Below, piece after piece: positions 18,788 through 27,229 of a stretch of DNA of 64,000 bases. Below the pieces are notes generated by a model, which worked only from the letters and a program-made list of their open reading frames with translations, did no database searches and was not told where the DNA came from. Location: positions 1,054,001 through 1,118,000 of the forward strand of contig CP092441.1 of assembly GCA_030067835.1 (NCBI GenBank), given 5' to 3'. The DNA comes from Chakrabartyella piscis (GTDB lineage: Bacteria > Bacillota > Clostridia > Lachnospirales > Anaerotignaceae). Both the position numbers and the translations under genes were made by a program. Positions within the stretch are counted from its first letter, which is position 1, and each line of letters starts with the position of its first letter.

Positions 18788-20581
18788 ATGAAGAACATAA
18801 AAAAAGTATGGGAGCAACACCGAACAAGTCTAAATCACAATCTTTACGACCTATTTTCCCGTCAAAATTGCCAGAAATACTCGATGATATTTCCGATATC
18901 ACCTGCGTTTTATGGCGATTCTGACAAAAAAATATCTTCGAAAATCTTGCAATTCAACTTGTTTGGTATTACTCTGTTTCTTGGCATAATAATCTTCGTG
19001 TTTATTATGCCTTTGGCTCGTCTACTCTATATGAGTTTTCAAGTAGGCGACCAACTAGGATTTGATAATTACATCACTTTATTTCAACAAGAAAGAACCA
19101 TCTTGGCAATCAAAAACACATTGCAAATTTCAGTATTGTCTACATTGTTTGCAACTATATTTGGTGCAAGCATCGCTTATATTGTTGCCTATACAGATGT
19201 ACAATACAAAAAACTCATCGAGGTATTGACCATCTGTCCAACAGTCATACCTTCTTATATCATCACACTTTCTTGGAGCACTGTATTCTCCAGAAAAGGC
19301 TCATTGAATGCATATATCACATCAAAAGGCTTGGAAGCGTTGAATGTATATTCCATGTGGGGGATTGTGTTGGCATTGTCAATTTGTGGCATTCCCATTG
19401 TATATTTAATGACCATCAACACATTGCGTAAGATTCCAAGGGATTTGGAATTTGCATCTTTGACATCTGGTTATAGTGTTGCCAATACCATGTTCAAAAT
19501 CAATTTGAAACAAGCAATTCCATCCATCATTGGTGGTGGTATCTTGGCATTTTTAGGCTCCATTGATAACTTCTCTGTACCAGCATTCTTAGGTACTTCA
19601 GCAGGTATTCCAGTTCTCAGTACCTATATCTATGAAAAGGTCATTGGATTTGGACCTTCTTCCTTCAACTTGGCAGCAGCATTGTCTGTCATGCTTTCTG
19701 TGATTGCATTGTCAGGAACTGTATTGCAAACAAAATTTGTCAGAAAATCCAGTGCAATGGAAAGTGTCAAAGAAGATTATTCTGTGCGTATTTACTTGGG
19801 GCCATTTAGATGGTTTGTGCAAACTTTGGTTTTGGGTATTTTGCTTTTGGTGAATGTGGCACCACTTGTCACCATGTTGATGTCCAGTGTACAAGATGGA
19901 TATGGAGATACTTTCTTCGATAACTTCACATTGTCCAATTACGAATACGTATTCACAAATGCAGGTGTGCGTACATCTGTCATCAACAGTTTGACCTTGG
20001 CAATTTCTGCTTGTATCATCTGTATCATTGTAGGTACAGCAGTTGCTTATATGAAGGTGCGTCATGATGGCAAAACCATTCGTTTCATTGAACAAGGCAT
20101 TGCATTTACCTATGCAGTTCCAGGAATTGTTGTGGCTCTCAGTATGATCTTCCATTGGGCACTCATTCCAAACATCTATGGAACCAGTCGTATTTTGTTG
20201 ATTGCATATGTAACCAGATACTTGATTTTGCAAGTCAAAGGTAGTGTGGTTGCAGTGTCATCTGTAGAAGAATCCTTGGAAGAAGCTTCTATGGTTTGTG
20301 GTATGAATAAATTGAAAATGTGGATTCGTATTTTGATTCCTTTGTTGACCAAACAAGTATTGGCAAGTAGTTTCTTGATTTTCATTGGTGCTATGACAGA
20401 GCTTAGTTTGTCCTCAATTTTAGCAGCAGCAGGCTCCAAGACCATTGGTTTGACCATATTTGCATTGCAACAAGGTGGTGCATACAATTCTTCCATTGCA
20501 CTCAGTTCTGTCATGGTATTGTCCATATTGGCAGCCTATATAGTATCCCATTTGGTGAATAGACAAAGGAGTAGAAAATGA
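18788..20581 (+). CDS. ABC transporter permease, fused two-unit AfuB/FbpB type, with MITE-derived N terminus
   Basis: About 597 residues with two BPD-transp-1 units in one chain (about 12 membrane segments), as in iron(III)/sugar-phosphate importers. Each half has an EAA-type loop (first LEFASLTSGYSVANTMFKINLKQAIPSI, second LEEASMVCGMNKLKMWIRILIP). Residues before the first membrane segment are encoded by the dispersed element at 18811-18973. ATG 18788 and ATG 18773 are both possible; neither has a strong ribosome site. Its stop overlaps the ATPase start (ATGA). Confidence 0.85.
   Translation: MKNIKKVWEQHRTSLNHNLYDLFSRQNCQKYSMIFPISPAFYGDSDKKISSKILQFNLFGITLFLGIIIFVFIMPLARLLYMSFQVGDQLGFDNYITLFQQERTILAIKNTLQISVLSTLFATIFGASIAYIVAYTDVQYKKLIEVLTICPTVIPSYIITLSWSTVFSRKGSLNAYITSKGLEALNVYSMWGIVLALSICGIPIVYLMTINTLRKIPRDLEFASLTSGYSVANTMFKINLKQAIPSIIGGGILAFLGSIDNFSVPAFLGTSAGIPVLSTYIYEKVIGFGPSSFNLAAALSVMLSVIALSGTVLQTKFVRKSSAMESVKEDYSVRIYLGPFRWFVQTLVLGILLLVNVAPLVTMLMSSVQDGYGDTFFDNFTLSNYEYVFTNAGVRTSVINSLTLAISACIICIIVGTAVAYMKVRHDGKTIRFIEQGIAFTYAVPGIVVALSMIFHWALIPNIYGTSRILLIAYVTRYLILQVKGSVVAVSSVEESLEEASMVCGMNKLKMWIRILIPLLTKQVLASSFLIFIGAMTELSLSSILAAAGSKTIGLTIFALQQGGAYNSSIALSSVMVLSILAAYIVSHLVNRQRSRK
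18811..18973 (+). repeat. MITE-like coding repeat, copy B
   Basis: Second copy of the ~160-bp element, read in the same frame as copy A (both encode a KYSMIFPIS segment). It lies just after the start codon of the permease gene and before its first membrane segment. The ends (GAGCAACAC... and ...GGTATTAC) are more decayed than in copies A and C. Confidence 0.85.
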
Positions 20582-21609
20582 GTTTATTGATAAAAGAAGT
20601 ATCTCAAATATACGATACCGCAACAGCTGTGGATGATATTTCTGTGGAAATCCAAGATGGTGAATTCATTGCGATTTTAGGACCATCTGGTTGTGGCAAA
20701 ACAACATTGTTGCGTATCATTGCGGGTTTCATTCATGCAACAAGAGGCACTGTATTGTCTGGTGACGAAGTGTTTACCAGAAACAAATTCCATATGCCAG
20801 TCAATGCAAGGGATTTGTCCATGGTATTCCAATCTTTTGCTTTGTGGCCACATATGACAGTGCGTGAACATATTGAATATCCACTCCAAAGCAAACGTCA
20901 AAGTCATTTGTCTGCTGATGAAAAGAAAGCAATGGTGGATGAAGCGATTCGTAGCACAGGATTGGAAAAATTACAAACTCGTTTGCCAGGAGAGTTGTCT
21001 GGTGGACAAAAACAAAGGGTTTCTTTGGCACGTGCTATTGTTTCCAAACCAAAATTGTTGCTGATGGATGAACCACTTTCTGCTTTGGATGCAGAGCTCA
21101 AAATCAGCATGAGAAAAGAAATCAAAGACATTCATACCATGACAAAATCCACAATTATCTATGTAACCCATGACCAAAGTGAAGCGCTATCCATGGCAGA
21201 TCGTATCATCATTATGAAAGATGGTAAAATTGAGCAAATGGGTACACCAAAAGAAATTTATGAACAACCACAAACCATATTTGCAGCAACCTTTGTCAGC
21301 AAATGCAATTTGGTTAAGGGAACCTATAACGGTGATGATTTCACAGCTTACGATGGTGTTACAAAATATGATGGTGCAGGATTGCCAGTCTGTTTCAAAG
21401 AAGCAAATGTATATCCTGTTAGACCAGAAGATTTCACTATGAACAATACAAAAGATGGAATTGTTGGTGTCATAACCAATAAACAATACAATGGACGTGA
21501 AATTCACTACAAGGTGGAATGTGACAGTGATTTCTTCACAGTGTATAGCGATGTGTTGGCGGATTTTGCAATTGGCGATACCATCTATTTGAAAAAGGAG
21601 ACAAAATGA
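20578..21609 (+). CDS. ABC transporter ATP-binding protein (AfuC/PotA-like)
   Basis: 343 residues. Walker A GPSGCGKTT near residue 36, Q-loop MVFQSFALWPH, signature LSGGQKQRVSLARA near 141, Walker B LLLMDEPLSALD and the His of YVTHDQ are all intact. A C-terminal TOBE-like regulatory domain follows (about 240-343). It is translationally coupled to the permease upstream and to the PHP gene downstream (ATGA overlaps both sides) and energises the importer. Confidence 0.9.
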   Translation: MSLLIKEVSQIYDTATAVDDISVEIQDGEFIAILGPSGCGKTTLLRIIAGFIHATRGTVLSGDEVFTRNKFHMPVNARDLSMVFQSFALWPHMTVREHIEYPLQSKRQSHLSADEKKAMVDEAIRSTGLEKLQTRLPGELSGGQKQRVSLARAIVSKPKLLLMDEPLSALDAELKISMRKEIKDIHTMTKSTIIYVTHDQSEALSMADRIIIMKDGKIEQMGTPKEIYEQPQTIFAATFVSKCNLVKGTYNGDDFTAYDGVTKYDGAGLPVCFKEANVYPVRPEDFTMNNTKDGIVGVITNKQYNGREIHYKVECDSDFFTVYSDVLADFAIGDTIYLKKETK

Positions 21610-22319
21610 AATTACTATTTGATTTACATACACATACCACAGAAAGTGGACATGCATACTGTACTTTGATGGAAAACATCAATTGTGGCAAACAACAAGG
21701 GCTTTTGGCTTATGGTGTCAGCGAACATGCACCAGCAATGCCAGGCACCGTTTCCGAAATGTACTTCATCAACTTTAAGGTGATTCCAAAAGAAATTGAC
21801 GGTATACGTATTTTGTGTGGCGTGGAAGCCAATATCATTGATTATGATGGAAATATCGATTGTAGTGAATTGATTTGCTCCAAGGTGGATTATATGATTG
21901 CCAGTATGCATTCCCATTGTATTCCTTATGGCACTGTGGAAGAAAATACACGTGCTTTGATTGGTGCAATGGAAAACCCAATCATCAAAATCATTGGACA
22001 TCCAGATGATTCCAGATACCCCATTGATTATGACCAAGTGGTGCAAGCAGCAGTGCGTACAGACACTATTTTGGAGCTCAACAATTCTTCTTTGCATCCA
22101 CTATCTGCTCGTAAAAATGGCTTGGAAAATATCAAATTGCTTATTTCCAAATGTGTGGAATATGGTGCAAAAATGATTGTGAATAGCGATGCTCATTTCT
22201 GCTTCGATGTAGGCACATTTGATGCAATGGAAGCTTTGCTAGAAGAAATGAATGTACCAGAAGGGTTGATTATCAATACTGATATTTCTGGTTTGGATTA
22301 CGTACTCATCAAAAGATAA
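21606..22319 (+). CDS. PHP-domain phosphoesterase (YcdX-like)
   Basis: 237 residues with the PHP metal-binding pattern: HTHTTESGHA at residues 8-17, SEHAP near 39, a Glu in CGVEANI near 75, SMHSH near 101, GHPDD near 129 and NSDAHF near 196. Length matches YcdX-type PHP phosphatases. It overlaps the ATPase gene by four bases, the last in the operon. The context suggests removal of a phosphate from an imported phosphorylated sugar, which is inference. Confidence 0.85.
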   Translation: MKLLFDLHTHTTESGHAYCTLMENINCGKQQGLLAYGVSEHAPAMPGTVSEMYFINFKVIPKEIDGIRILCGVEANIIDYDGNIDCSELICSKVDYMIASMHSHCIPYGTVEENTRALIGAMENPIIKIIGHPDDSRYPIDYDQVVQAAVRTDTILELNNSSLHPLSARKNGLENIKLLISKCVEYGAKMIVNSDAHFCFDVGTFDAMEALLEEMNVPEGLIINTDISGLDYVLIKR

Positions 22320-22338
22320 AGTGGTTTCATACAATCAC

Positions 22339-22366
22339 GTAGGGGTTGATGCCCACATCGACTCGT
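22339..22366. repeat. GTAGGGG-family palindromic repeat
   Basis: Starts GTAGGGGTTGATGCCCACAT and ends with CGACTCGT; the arms around GATGCCCACATC form a hairpin. A near-identical copy is at 53178-53205. Confidence 0.75.
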
Positions 22367-22515
22367 TTGAATGGATTGCAAATGCAGTCCATTTTTTCAT
22401 TGGATTCCCCTTAAATTGCAAACCATTTTATGTGTGATGCAAATTTCTTTCCAAATAATTGATAAATTGTGCAGAAAATTATGTCAATATGTCCAAAGAA
22501 ACTGTTGTGATATTG

Positions 22516-22544
22516 TTGCAAAAGAGAATTATGTACTGTAAAAT
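22516..22544 (+). promoter_or_regulatory. Promoter of the first FGGY kinase
   Basis: TTGCAA (22516-22521), a 17-base spacer and TAAAAT (22539-22544), 60 bases before the start codon. Confidence 0.65.
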
Positions 22545-22603
22545 GGATGTTAAGTTGATAAAATTGGAAAAGTATCACAATATAGGGACAAGGAGTGAAT
22601 AAA

Positions 22604-24151
22604 ATGAGTTATTTTATGGGTATTGATTCTGGCACAAGTGGTATCAAAGCAATTGTCTTGGATGACACTGGCAAAATTTTGGGTACTGGATATTGTGAAT
22701 GTAACTTGATTACACCAAAACCAAATTGGGTGGAACAAAATCCTTTGGACTGGTGGCATGCATGTAGCGAAGCAGCAAAAAAAGCAGCTGCAAGTAGTGG
22801 CGTGGGTATGGAAATCGAAGCAATTGGTTTCTCTGGTCAAATGCAAGGAACTACTTTGATGGATGCAAACATGGATCCAATTGGCAATTGTATGATCTGG
22901 ATGGATCAACGTTGTGGTGCAGAAGCAGATGAAATGAATGCAAAGATGGATCACGCAGAAATGTTGGAAATCACAGGTTCCTACTGCTTGCCTAGCTATT
23001 GGGTTCCAAAACTCATGTGGCTCGAAAAAAACAAACCTGAAGATTTTGCAAAAATCCATACAATTTTGTTCACAAAAGACTATCTTCGTTATATGATGAC
23101 AGGCGAAGCTACCACAGAAGTTACAGATGCGTCCTTGACATTCTTGTTGGATCTCAAAACCAGAACATGGTCTGATCGTATGTTTGAAGTAACAGGATTG
23201 TCCAAAGCAATCGTTCCAGAAAAAGTTTTGGAAAGTCAAGAAATTGGTGGTTATTTGAAAGAAGATGTTGCAGCTCTTTGGGGTATGAAAGCGGGTATTC
23301 CTGTTGTTGCTGGTGGTGGTGACCAACCTGCTGGCGGTATCGGTAGTGGTGTTGTAAAAAGTGGTGTTGTGGCTTCCACAATTGGTACATCTGGCGTTGT
23401 ATTCGGTTGCTGTGATGTTCCTTTCAAAGATGAAAACCAACAAGGTATGTATAGCCTTTGTCACTCTTTGCCAGGCAAATATTGCTTCTTGGGTTGTACC
23501 CTTGGTGCTGGCGGTTCCTTCAAATGGATGAGAGATACTTTGTTTGCAGACAAAAAAGAAGCTTTGGCAGCAGAAGGTAAAGATGTATACGATTACATGA
23601 CAAGTCTTGCAGAAAAAGCTCCTGTTGGTTCTGAAGGTCTTTGCTTCTTGCCATATCTCAATGGTGAAGGCACACCTCATGTTGACCCTGATGCTCGTGG
23701 CGTATTCTTTGGTCTCAGCTATCGTTCCGGTCTTGGTGAAATGTGTCGTGCTGTCATGGAAGGTGTTACATTCTCCTTGCGTGATACAGTAGAAATTATG
23801 CGTGAATCCGTTGGCTTGGAAATTACAGAAATTCGTGCTATGGGTGGTGGCGCTAAGAGTGCTTTGTGGAGACAAATCCAAGCAGATATCTACAATGCAA
23901 AAGTTGTAACCATGAACATGGAAGAAGGTCCTGCAGCTGGTGCAGCAATGATGGCAGCTGTTGGTGCTGGTCGCTTTGCATCTTTGGAAGAAGCTAGTGA
24001 AGCTATCCTCAAAATTGAAACAGTGACAGAACCAATTCCAGAAAATGTTGCTATGTATGATGAATACTACAAAACATATCGTCAAGTATATCAAAGCTTG
24101 AAAGCAGATTTCAAAGCACAAGCTAAGATTGTTGAAAAATTTGTAAAATAA
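22604..24151 (+). CDS. FGGY-family carbohydrate kinase, xylulokinase-like
   Basis: 515 residues with both FGGY domains: N-terminal GIDSGTSGIKAIVLDDTG, WMDQRC substrate segment, VVAGGGDQPAGGIGSG, and C-terminal ATP-site AMGGGAKSALWRQIQADI. Length and pattern fit D-xylulose kinases, but related kinases act on other keto-sugars and polyols. ATG 22604 has AAGGAG eight bases upstream. It has its own promoter and a terminator behind it, and precedes a divergent-function SorC regulator. It is one of two FGGY kinases in this island; no xylose isomerase is present nearby. Confidence 0.85.
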   Translation: MSYFMGIDSGTSGIKAIVLDDTGKILGTGYCECNLITPKPNWVEQNPLDWWHACSEAAKKAAASSGVGMEIEAIGFSGQMQGTTLMDANMDPIGNCMIWMDQRCGAEADEMNAKMDHAEMLEITGSYCLPSYWVPKLMWLEKNKPEDFAKIHTILFTKDYLRYMMTGEATTEVTDASLTFLLDLKTRTWSDRMFEVTGLSKAIVPEKVLESQEIGGYLKEDVAALWGMKAGIPVVAGGGDQPAGGIGSGVVKSGVVASTIGTSGVVFGCCDVPFKDENQQGMYSLCHSLPGKYCFLGCTLGAGGSFKWMRDTLFADKKEALAAEGKDVYDYMTSLAEKAPVGSEGLCFLPYLNGEGTPHVDPDARGVFFGLSYRSGLGEMCRAVMEGVTFSLRDTVEIMRESVGLEITEIRAMGGGAKSALWRQIQADIYNAKVVTMNMEEGPAAGAAMMAAVGAGRFASLEEASEAILKIETVTEPIPENVAMYDEYYKTYRQVYQSLKADFKAQAKIVEKFVK

Positions 24152-24164
24152 GATACATAAATCA

Positions 24165-24198
24165 AAGCAGGTGGTGCTTCGGCATCATCTGTTTTTTT
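24165..24198 (+). terminator. Terminator after the first FGGY kinase
   Basis: GCAGGTGGTGC (24167-24177), a TTCG tetraloop and GCATCATCTGT (24182-24192) form a strong stem followed by seven Ts. Confidence 0.9.
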
Positions 24199-24239
24199 GG
24201 TTCCATATGTGCACAAATGAAAAGACAAATGTGTTTTTG

Positions 24240-24253
24240 GTTACAAATGATAG
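24240..24253 (+). promoter_or_regulatory. Candidate SorC operator, copy 1
   Basis: GTTACAAATGATAG just upstream of the -35 of the SorC gene. The same GTTACAAATGATA core recurs at 25403. Confidence 0.5.
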
Positions 24254-24260
24254 TTTTTCG

Positions 24261-24289
24261 TTGACTTATGCAAAAAAATAAGATAAAAT
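24261..24289 (+). promoter_or_regulatory. Promoter of the SorC-family regulator
   Basis: TTGACT (24261-24266), a 17-base spacer and TAAAAT (24284-24289). Because the in-frame ATG at 24268 lies within this promoter, translation must begin further downstream. Confidence 0.75.
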
Positions 24290-24330
24290 ATACAGGAAAA
24301 GATGCTGAGGCAATGAAAGATAGAGGCGTT

Positions 24331-25275
24331 ATGATGTTAATTGAAGAAAAAAAGAGAGCCAGATTGACAGATGTGGCAAAAATGTACTATGAAAAGAATA
24401 TGGGTCAAAAAGAAATTGCAGAGCAAATTGGCGTTTCCAGACCAATGGTATCCAAATTGTTGCAAGAAGCCAGAGATTTGGGCATTGTGACCATCACCAT
24501 ACATGAAACCAAAAGTGCGAATCAGATTTTGGCAGAACGTTTGATGGAAGAATTCCACTTGCAAGATGTGATTTTATTGGAAACAATAGGCAGTGACGCA
24601 GTGGCGATTTCAGAAAAATATGCAACTGCAATTTGTGGAATGCTAGAAAAAGGGGAAACCTATAAAATCGGAGTCGGTTGTGGCTCTACTCTAGGTATGA
24701 TTGCAGATGCTTTGGAGAAAAAGGAAGCGATGCAGTTCCAAGGAGAAATGTATCCATTGATTGGTGGCTTCAAGGCAACTTATCGCAGCTATCATACCAA
24801 TGAATTGGTGCGTAGTATGGCAGAGCGTCTTGGCATGAAATCCACATACCTATATTTGCCAGCTTTGCTTGGTTCCAAGGAAGAAAAGGATTTGTATACA
24901 GCAACCGAATTGTTTGAAACAGTGCGTGAGCTGTGGCATGAAATGGATGTGGCTTGGGTCAATATTTCTGGTTTGTATTCAGCACCAGACTTTGCAACTT
25001 CCATTCGTTTTGGCAAGAAATTGGTGCAAAAGAATGCAGTTGGACGCTTCTTGGCACATTATTATGATATCCATGGCAATTTCATTATGCCAGAAGAAGA
25101 TAATATGGTACAAGCAGAGTTGTTTGACTTGCAATGTGCAAAGAATATGGTTGCCATTTGTTCCGATATGGTGGATGTGAAAGCAGTTGTTGGTAGCTTG
25201 CGTACCAGATGTTTTACAAAAATCATTTTGCCAGAACGCACTGCAAGAGAAGTTTTGAATTCATTGGAAAGTTGA
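24331..25275 (+). CDS. SorC/DeoR-type sugar-binding transcriptional regulator
   Basis: About 314 residues: an N-terminal helix-turn-helix (MGQKEIAEQIGVSRPMVSKL, about residues 24-43) and a C-terminal SorC sugar-phosphate-binding domain (GVGCGSTLGMIADAL; YPLIGGFKA). I place the start at the ATG pair 24331/24334, preceded by GAGG, because the ATG at 24268 lies within the promoter. Resulting length is normal for SorC proteins. The repeated GTTACAAATG motifs before this gene and before dhaL suggest it controls itself and the DhaLK operon, with a phosphorylated sugar as effector. Confidence 0.87.
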   Translation: MMLIEEKKRARLTDVAKMYYEKNMGQKEIAEQIGVSRPMVSKLLQEARDLGIVTITIHETKSANQILAERLMEEFHLQDVILLETIGSDAVAISEKYATAICGMLEKGETYKIGVGCGSTLGMIADALEKKEAMQFQGEMYPLIGGFKATYRSYHTNELVRSMAERLGMKSTYLYLPALLGSKEEKDLYTATELFETVRELWHEMDVAWVNISGLYSAPDFATSIRFGKKLVQKNAVGRFLAHYYDIHGNFIMPEEDNMVQAELFDLQCAKNMVAICSDMVDVKAVVGSLRTRCFTKIILPERTAREVLNSLES

Positions 25276-25289
25276 GTTACGTATGTAAC
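25276..25289. promoter_or_regulatory. Candidate SorC operator, copy 2
   Basis: GTTACGTATGTAAC, a perfect palindrome directly after the regulator's stop codon. Its GTTAC half matches the other copies. Confidence 0.45.
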
Positions 25290-25390
25290 TTTTCTAATCT
25301 GAAACATAGTAAAAAGATACAAAAATTCAATAAAAAACTTGTTAAAATCTCCAAATCTGTATGGTTTGGGGATATTTTTATGGATGTTCA

Positions 25391-25419
25391 TTGACATTGT
25401 GAGTTACAAATGATAAATT
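25391..25419 (+). promoter_or_regulatory. Promoter of the dhaL-dhaK operon
   Basis: TTGACA (25391-25396), a 17-base spacer and TAAATT (25414-25419). The motif GTTACAAATGATA occupies 25403-25415 within the spacer. Confidence 0.75.
25403..25416 (+). promoter_or_regulatory. Candidate SorC operator, copy 3, within the dhaL promoter
   Basis: GTTACAAATGATAA, matching the copy at 24240 in 13 bases and lying between the -35 and -10 boxes, a typical repressor position. Confidence 0.55.
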
Positions 25420-25441
25420 ATTCTTAGATTTAAGTGCAAAT

Positions 25442-25455
25442 GTTACAAATGTAAT
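25442..25455 (+). promoter_or_regulatory. Candidate SorC operator, copy 4
   Basis: GTTACAAATGTAAT, containing the near-palindrome TTACA-AA-TGTAA, just upstream of the dhaL ribosome site. Confidence 0.5.
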
Positions 25456-25469
25456 TGAGGAGGGACATT

Positions 25470-26090
25470 ATGCTCAATATAAAAGAATTTATGACAATGA
25501 TTGTTTCTGCAGCAGATGAAATCATTGCAGCGGAAGTGGAGTTAACAGATATCGATTCCAAATTTGGAGATGCAGACCACGGTTTGACTATGAAAAAGGT
25601 AATGAATCGTATCAAAAGCGATATGGGCGAACCAAATGATACACAAACCTTCAAAGCATTCTTGGATGATGTTTCCATGAGCGTTATGATGATCAATGGT
25701 GGCAGTGCAGTACCACTTTGGAGCACATTGTTTGATGGTATGAGTGTTGGCGCACCTGACAAAACTGATGTGGATGCAGCAGAATTCAAAGAAATTTTCA
25801 AACAAGGATATGAAACTTTGGCAGAACTTTCCAAAGCAAAAGTTGGCGATAAAACCATGATGGATACCTTGATTCCAGCAGTGGAAGCCATCCAAAATGC
25901 AGAAGGCGATATCAAAGAGATTTTAGAAGCAGGTACCAAAGGAGCAGAAGCAGGTGCTGAAAATAGCAAAAACTTTGTTTCCAAATTTGGACGTGCAAAG
26001 AGCTACAAAGAACAAACCATTGGCACACCAGATGCAGGTGCAGTTTCCATGAAATATTTCTTTGTTGGACTCAATAAAGGATTGCAATAA
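25470..26090 (+). CDS. dhaL: Dihydroxyacetone-kinase ADP-binding subunit DhaL-like
   Basis: 206 residues. The DhaL/DegV-type nucleotide-binding motif DSKFGDADHGLTM near residues 28-40 carries the Mg-binding aspartates, and the helical barrel ends with SKFGRAKSYKEQTIGTPDAGAVS. GAGGAGGG precedes the ATG at 25470. Gene order is L before K, the reverse of classical dhaKLM, and no DhaM phosphotransferase gene is in the window. The partner is DhaK downstream. The substrate may be dihydroxyacetone or another short ketose. Confidence 0.87.
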   Translation: MLNIKEFMTMIVSAADEIIAAEVELTDIDSKFGDADHGLTMKKVMNRIKSDMGEPNDTQTFKAFLDDVSMSVMMINGGSAVPLWSTLFDGMSVGAPDKTDVDAAEFKEIFKQGYETLAELSKAKVGDKTMMDTLIPAVEAIQNAEGDIKEILEAGTKGAEAGAENSKNFVSKFGRAKSYKEQTIGTPDAGAVSMKYFFVGLNKGLQ

Positions 26091-26116
26091 AAAATGCCAT
26101 TATACTGGTCATGCTT

Positions 26117-26143
26117 GTAGGGGTGACATATGTGTCCGACCGT
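26117..26143. repeat. GTAGGGG-family repeat, fused to half of a second repeat
   Basis: GTAGGGGTGACATATGTGTC then CGACCGT. It is followed at 26148 by GACGAAGAATCT, the tail of the TGTCATTC repeat family. Confidence 0.65.
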
Positions 26144-26206
26144 AAAACGACGAAGAATCTGAAAAAAGCATATAAAAACGTACATATTTGAGAGGAGAAC
26201 TTTATT

Positions 26207-27205
26207 ATGAAAATGAAAAAATTCATCAACGATCCAGCAGATTTGACAAAAGAACTTTTGCAAGGTTATGCATTGGCAGCAGCTGATTGCATTGATTTGG
26301 TTGCAGAAAACATGGTGGTTTCCAAAACTTTGGCAGATGCTGACCGAGTGACAATTGTTGCATTTGGTGGTACAGGTCATGAACCAGCAGTTTCTGGTTT
26401 CGTTGGCGATGGTATGTTGGATATCGCTGTAGCTGGTGATATTTTCGCAGCTCCAAATCCTCAAATCGTGTTTGAAGCAGTGAAATTGGCAGATAAAGGC
26501 CATGGCGTTTTGCTTTTGGTTTTGAACCATGCAGGCGATATGCTTACAGGTAGCATGACCATGAAATTGTGTCAAAAAGCTGGTCTCAATGTAAAAAAAG
26601 TTGTGACACAAGAAGATATTTCCAATGCAACTCGTGAAAATGGAGATGACAGACGTGGTTTGGGTGGCGCAGTTCCTCTTTACCATATTGCAGCAGCAGC
26701 AGCAAAAGCAGGCAAATCCTTGGAAGAAGTTTCTGGATTGGCTCAAAAATATGCAGATTCTATGGCTACCATCGCAGTTGCAGCACGTTGTGCAACACAT
26801 CCAGCAAATGGTGCACCTTTTGGCGATTTGGGTGATGAAGATATGGAAATCGGTATGGGTCAACATGGTGAAGGTGGCGGTGGTCGTCAACCTATGAAAA
26901 CTGCAAAAGAAACCATCGAAATCATGGCAAATGCTTTGGTGAAAGACATTCCTTTGGTAAAAGGTGATAAAGTATTCGTTATGATCAATGGTAGTGGCGC
27001 AACCACTTTGATGGAACAATTCATTTTGTTGAATGATTGTGTTGCATACTTGGAAGGTTTGGGCATGGAAGTTGTGGCAAACATGGCTGGCAATATCTTG
27101 ACTGTACAAGAACAAGCTGGTTTCCAACTCAATATGGCAAAATGGGATGACGAAATTTTGGCTTACTGGAATACACCTGCAAAAACATTTGCATTCAATA
27201 AATAA
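26207..27205 (+). CDS. dhaK: Dihydroxyacetone-kinase substrate-binding subunit DhaK-like
   Basis: 332 residues matching DhaK. The active-site His that binds the ketose covalently is His220 in GMGQHGEGG; the N-terminal GGTGHEPAVSGFVGDGMLD and the GDDRRGLGGAVPLYHIAAAAA segments are also family marks. It follows DhaL by 116 bases containing a repeat. Together they would phosphorylate dihydroxyacetone or a related ketose such as a ketotetrose. The donor is unclear because DhaM is absent here. Confidence 0.88.
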   Translation: MKMKKFINDPADLTKELLQGYALAAADCIDLVAENMVVSKTLADADRVTIVAFGGTGHEPAVSGFVGDGMLDIAVAGDIFAAPNPQIVFEAVKLADKGHGVLLLVLNHAGDMLTGSMTMKLCQKAGLNVKKVVTQEDISNATRENGDDRRGLGGAVPLYHIAAAAAKAGKSLEEVSGLAQKYADSMATIAVAARCATHPANGAPFGDLGDEDMEIGMGQHGEGGGGRQPMKTAKETIEIMANALVKDIPLVKGDKVFVMINGSGATTLMEQFILLNDCVAYLEGLGMEVVANMAGNILTVQEQAGFQLNMAKWDDEILAYWNTPAKTFAFNK

Positions 27206-27229
27206 GAATTGAGATAAAGGAGAACAAAA

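Noticed and set aside
17525..21609. Calling the importer an iron(III) transporter
   Set aside because: The family includes iron, phosphonate and hexose-phosphate importers; the isomerase-like and PHP phosphatase neighbours argue against assuming iron.
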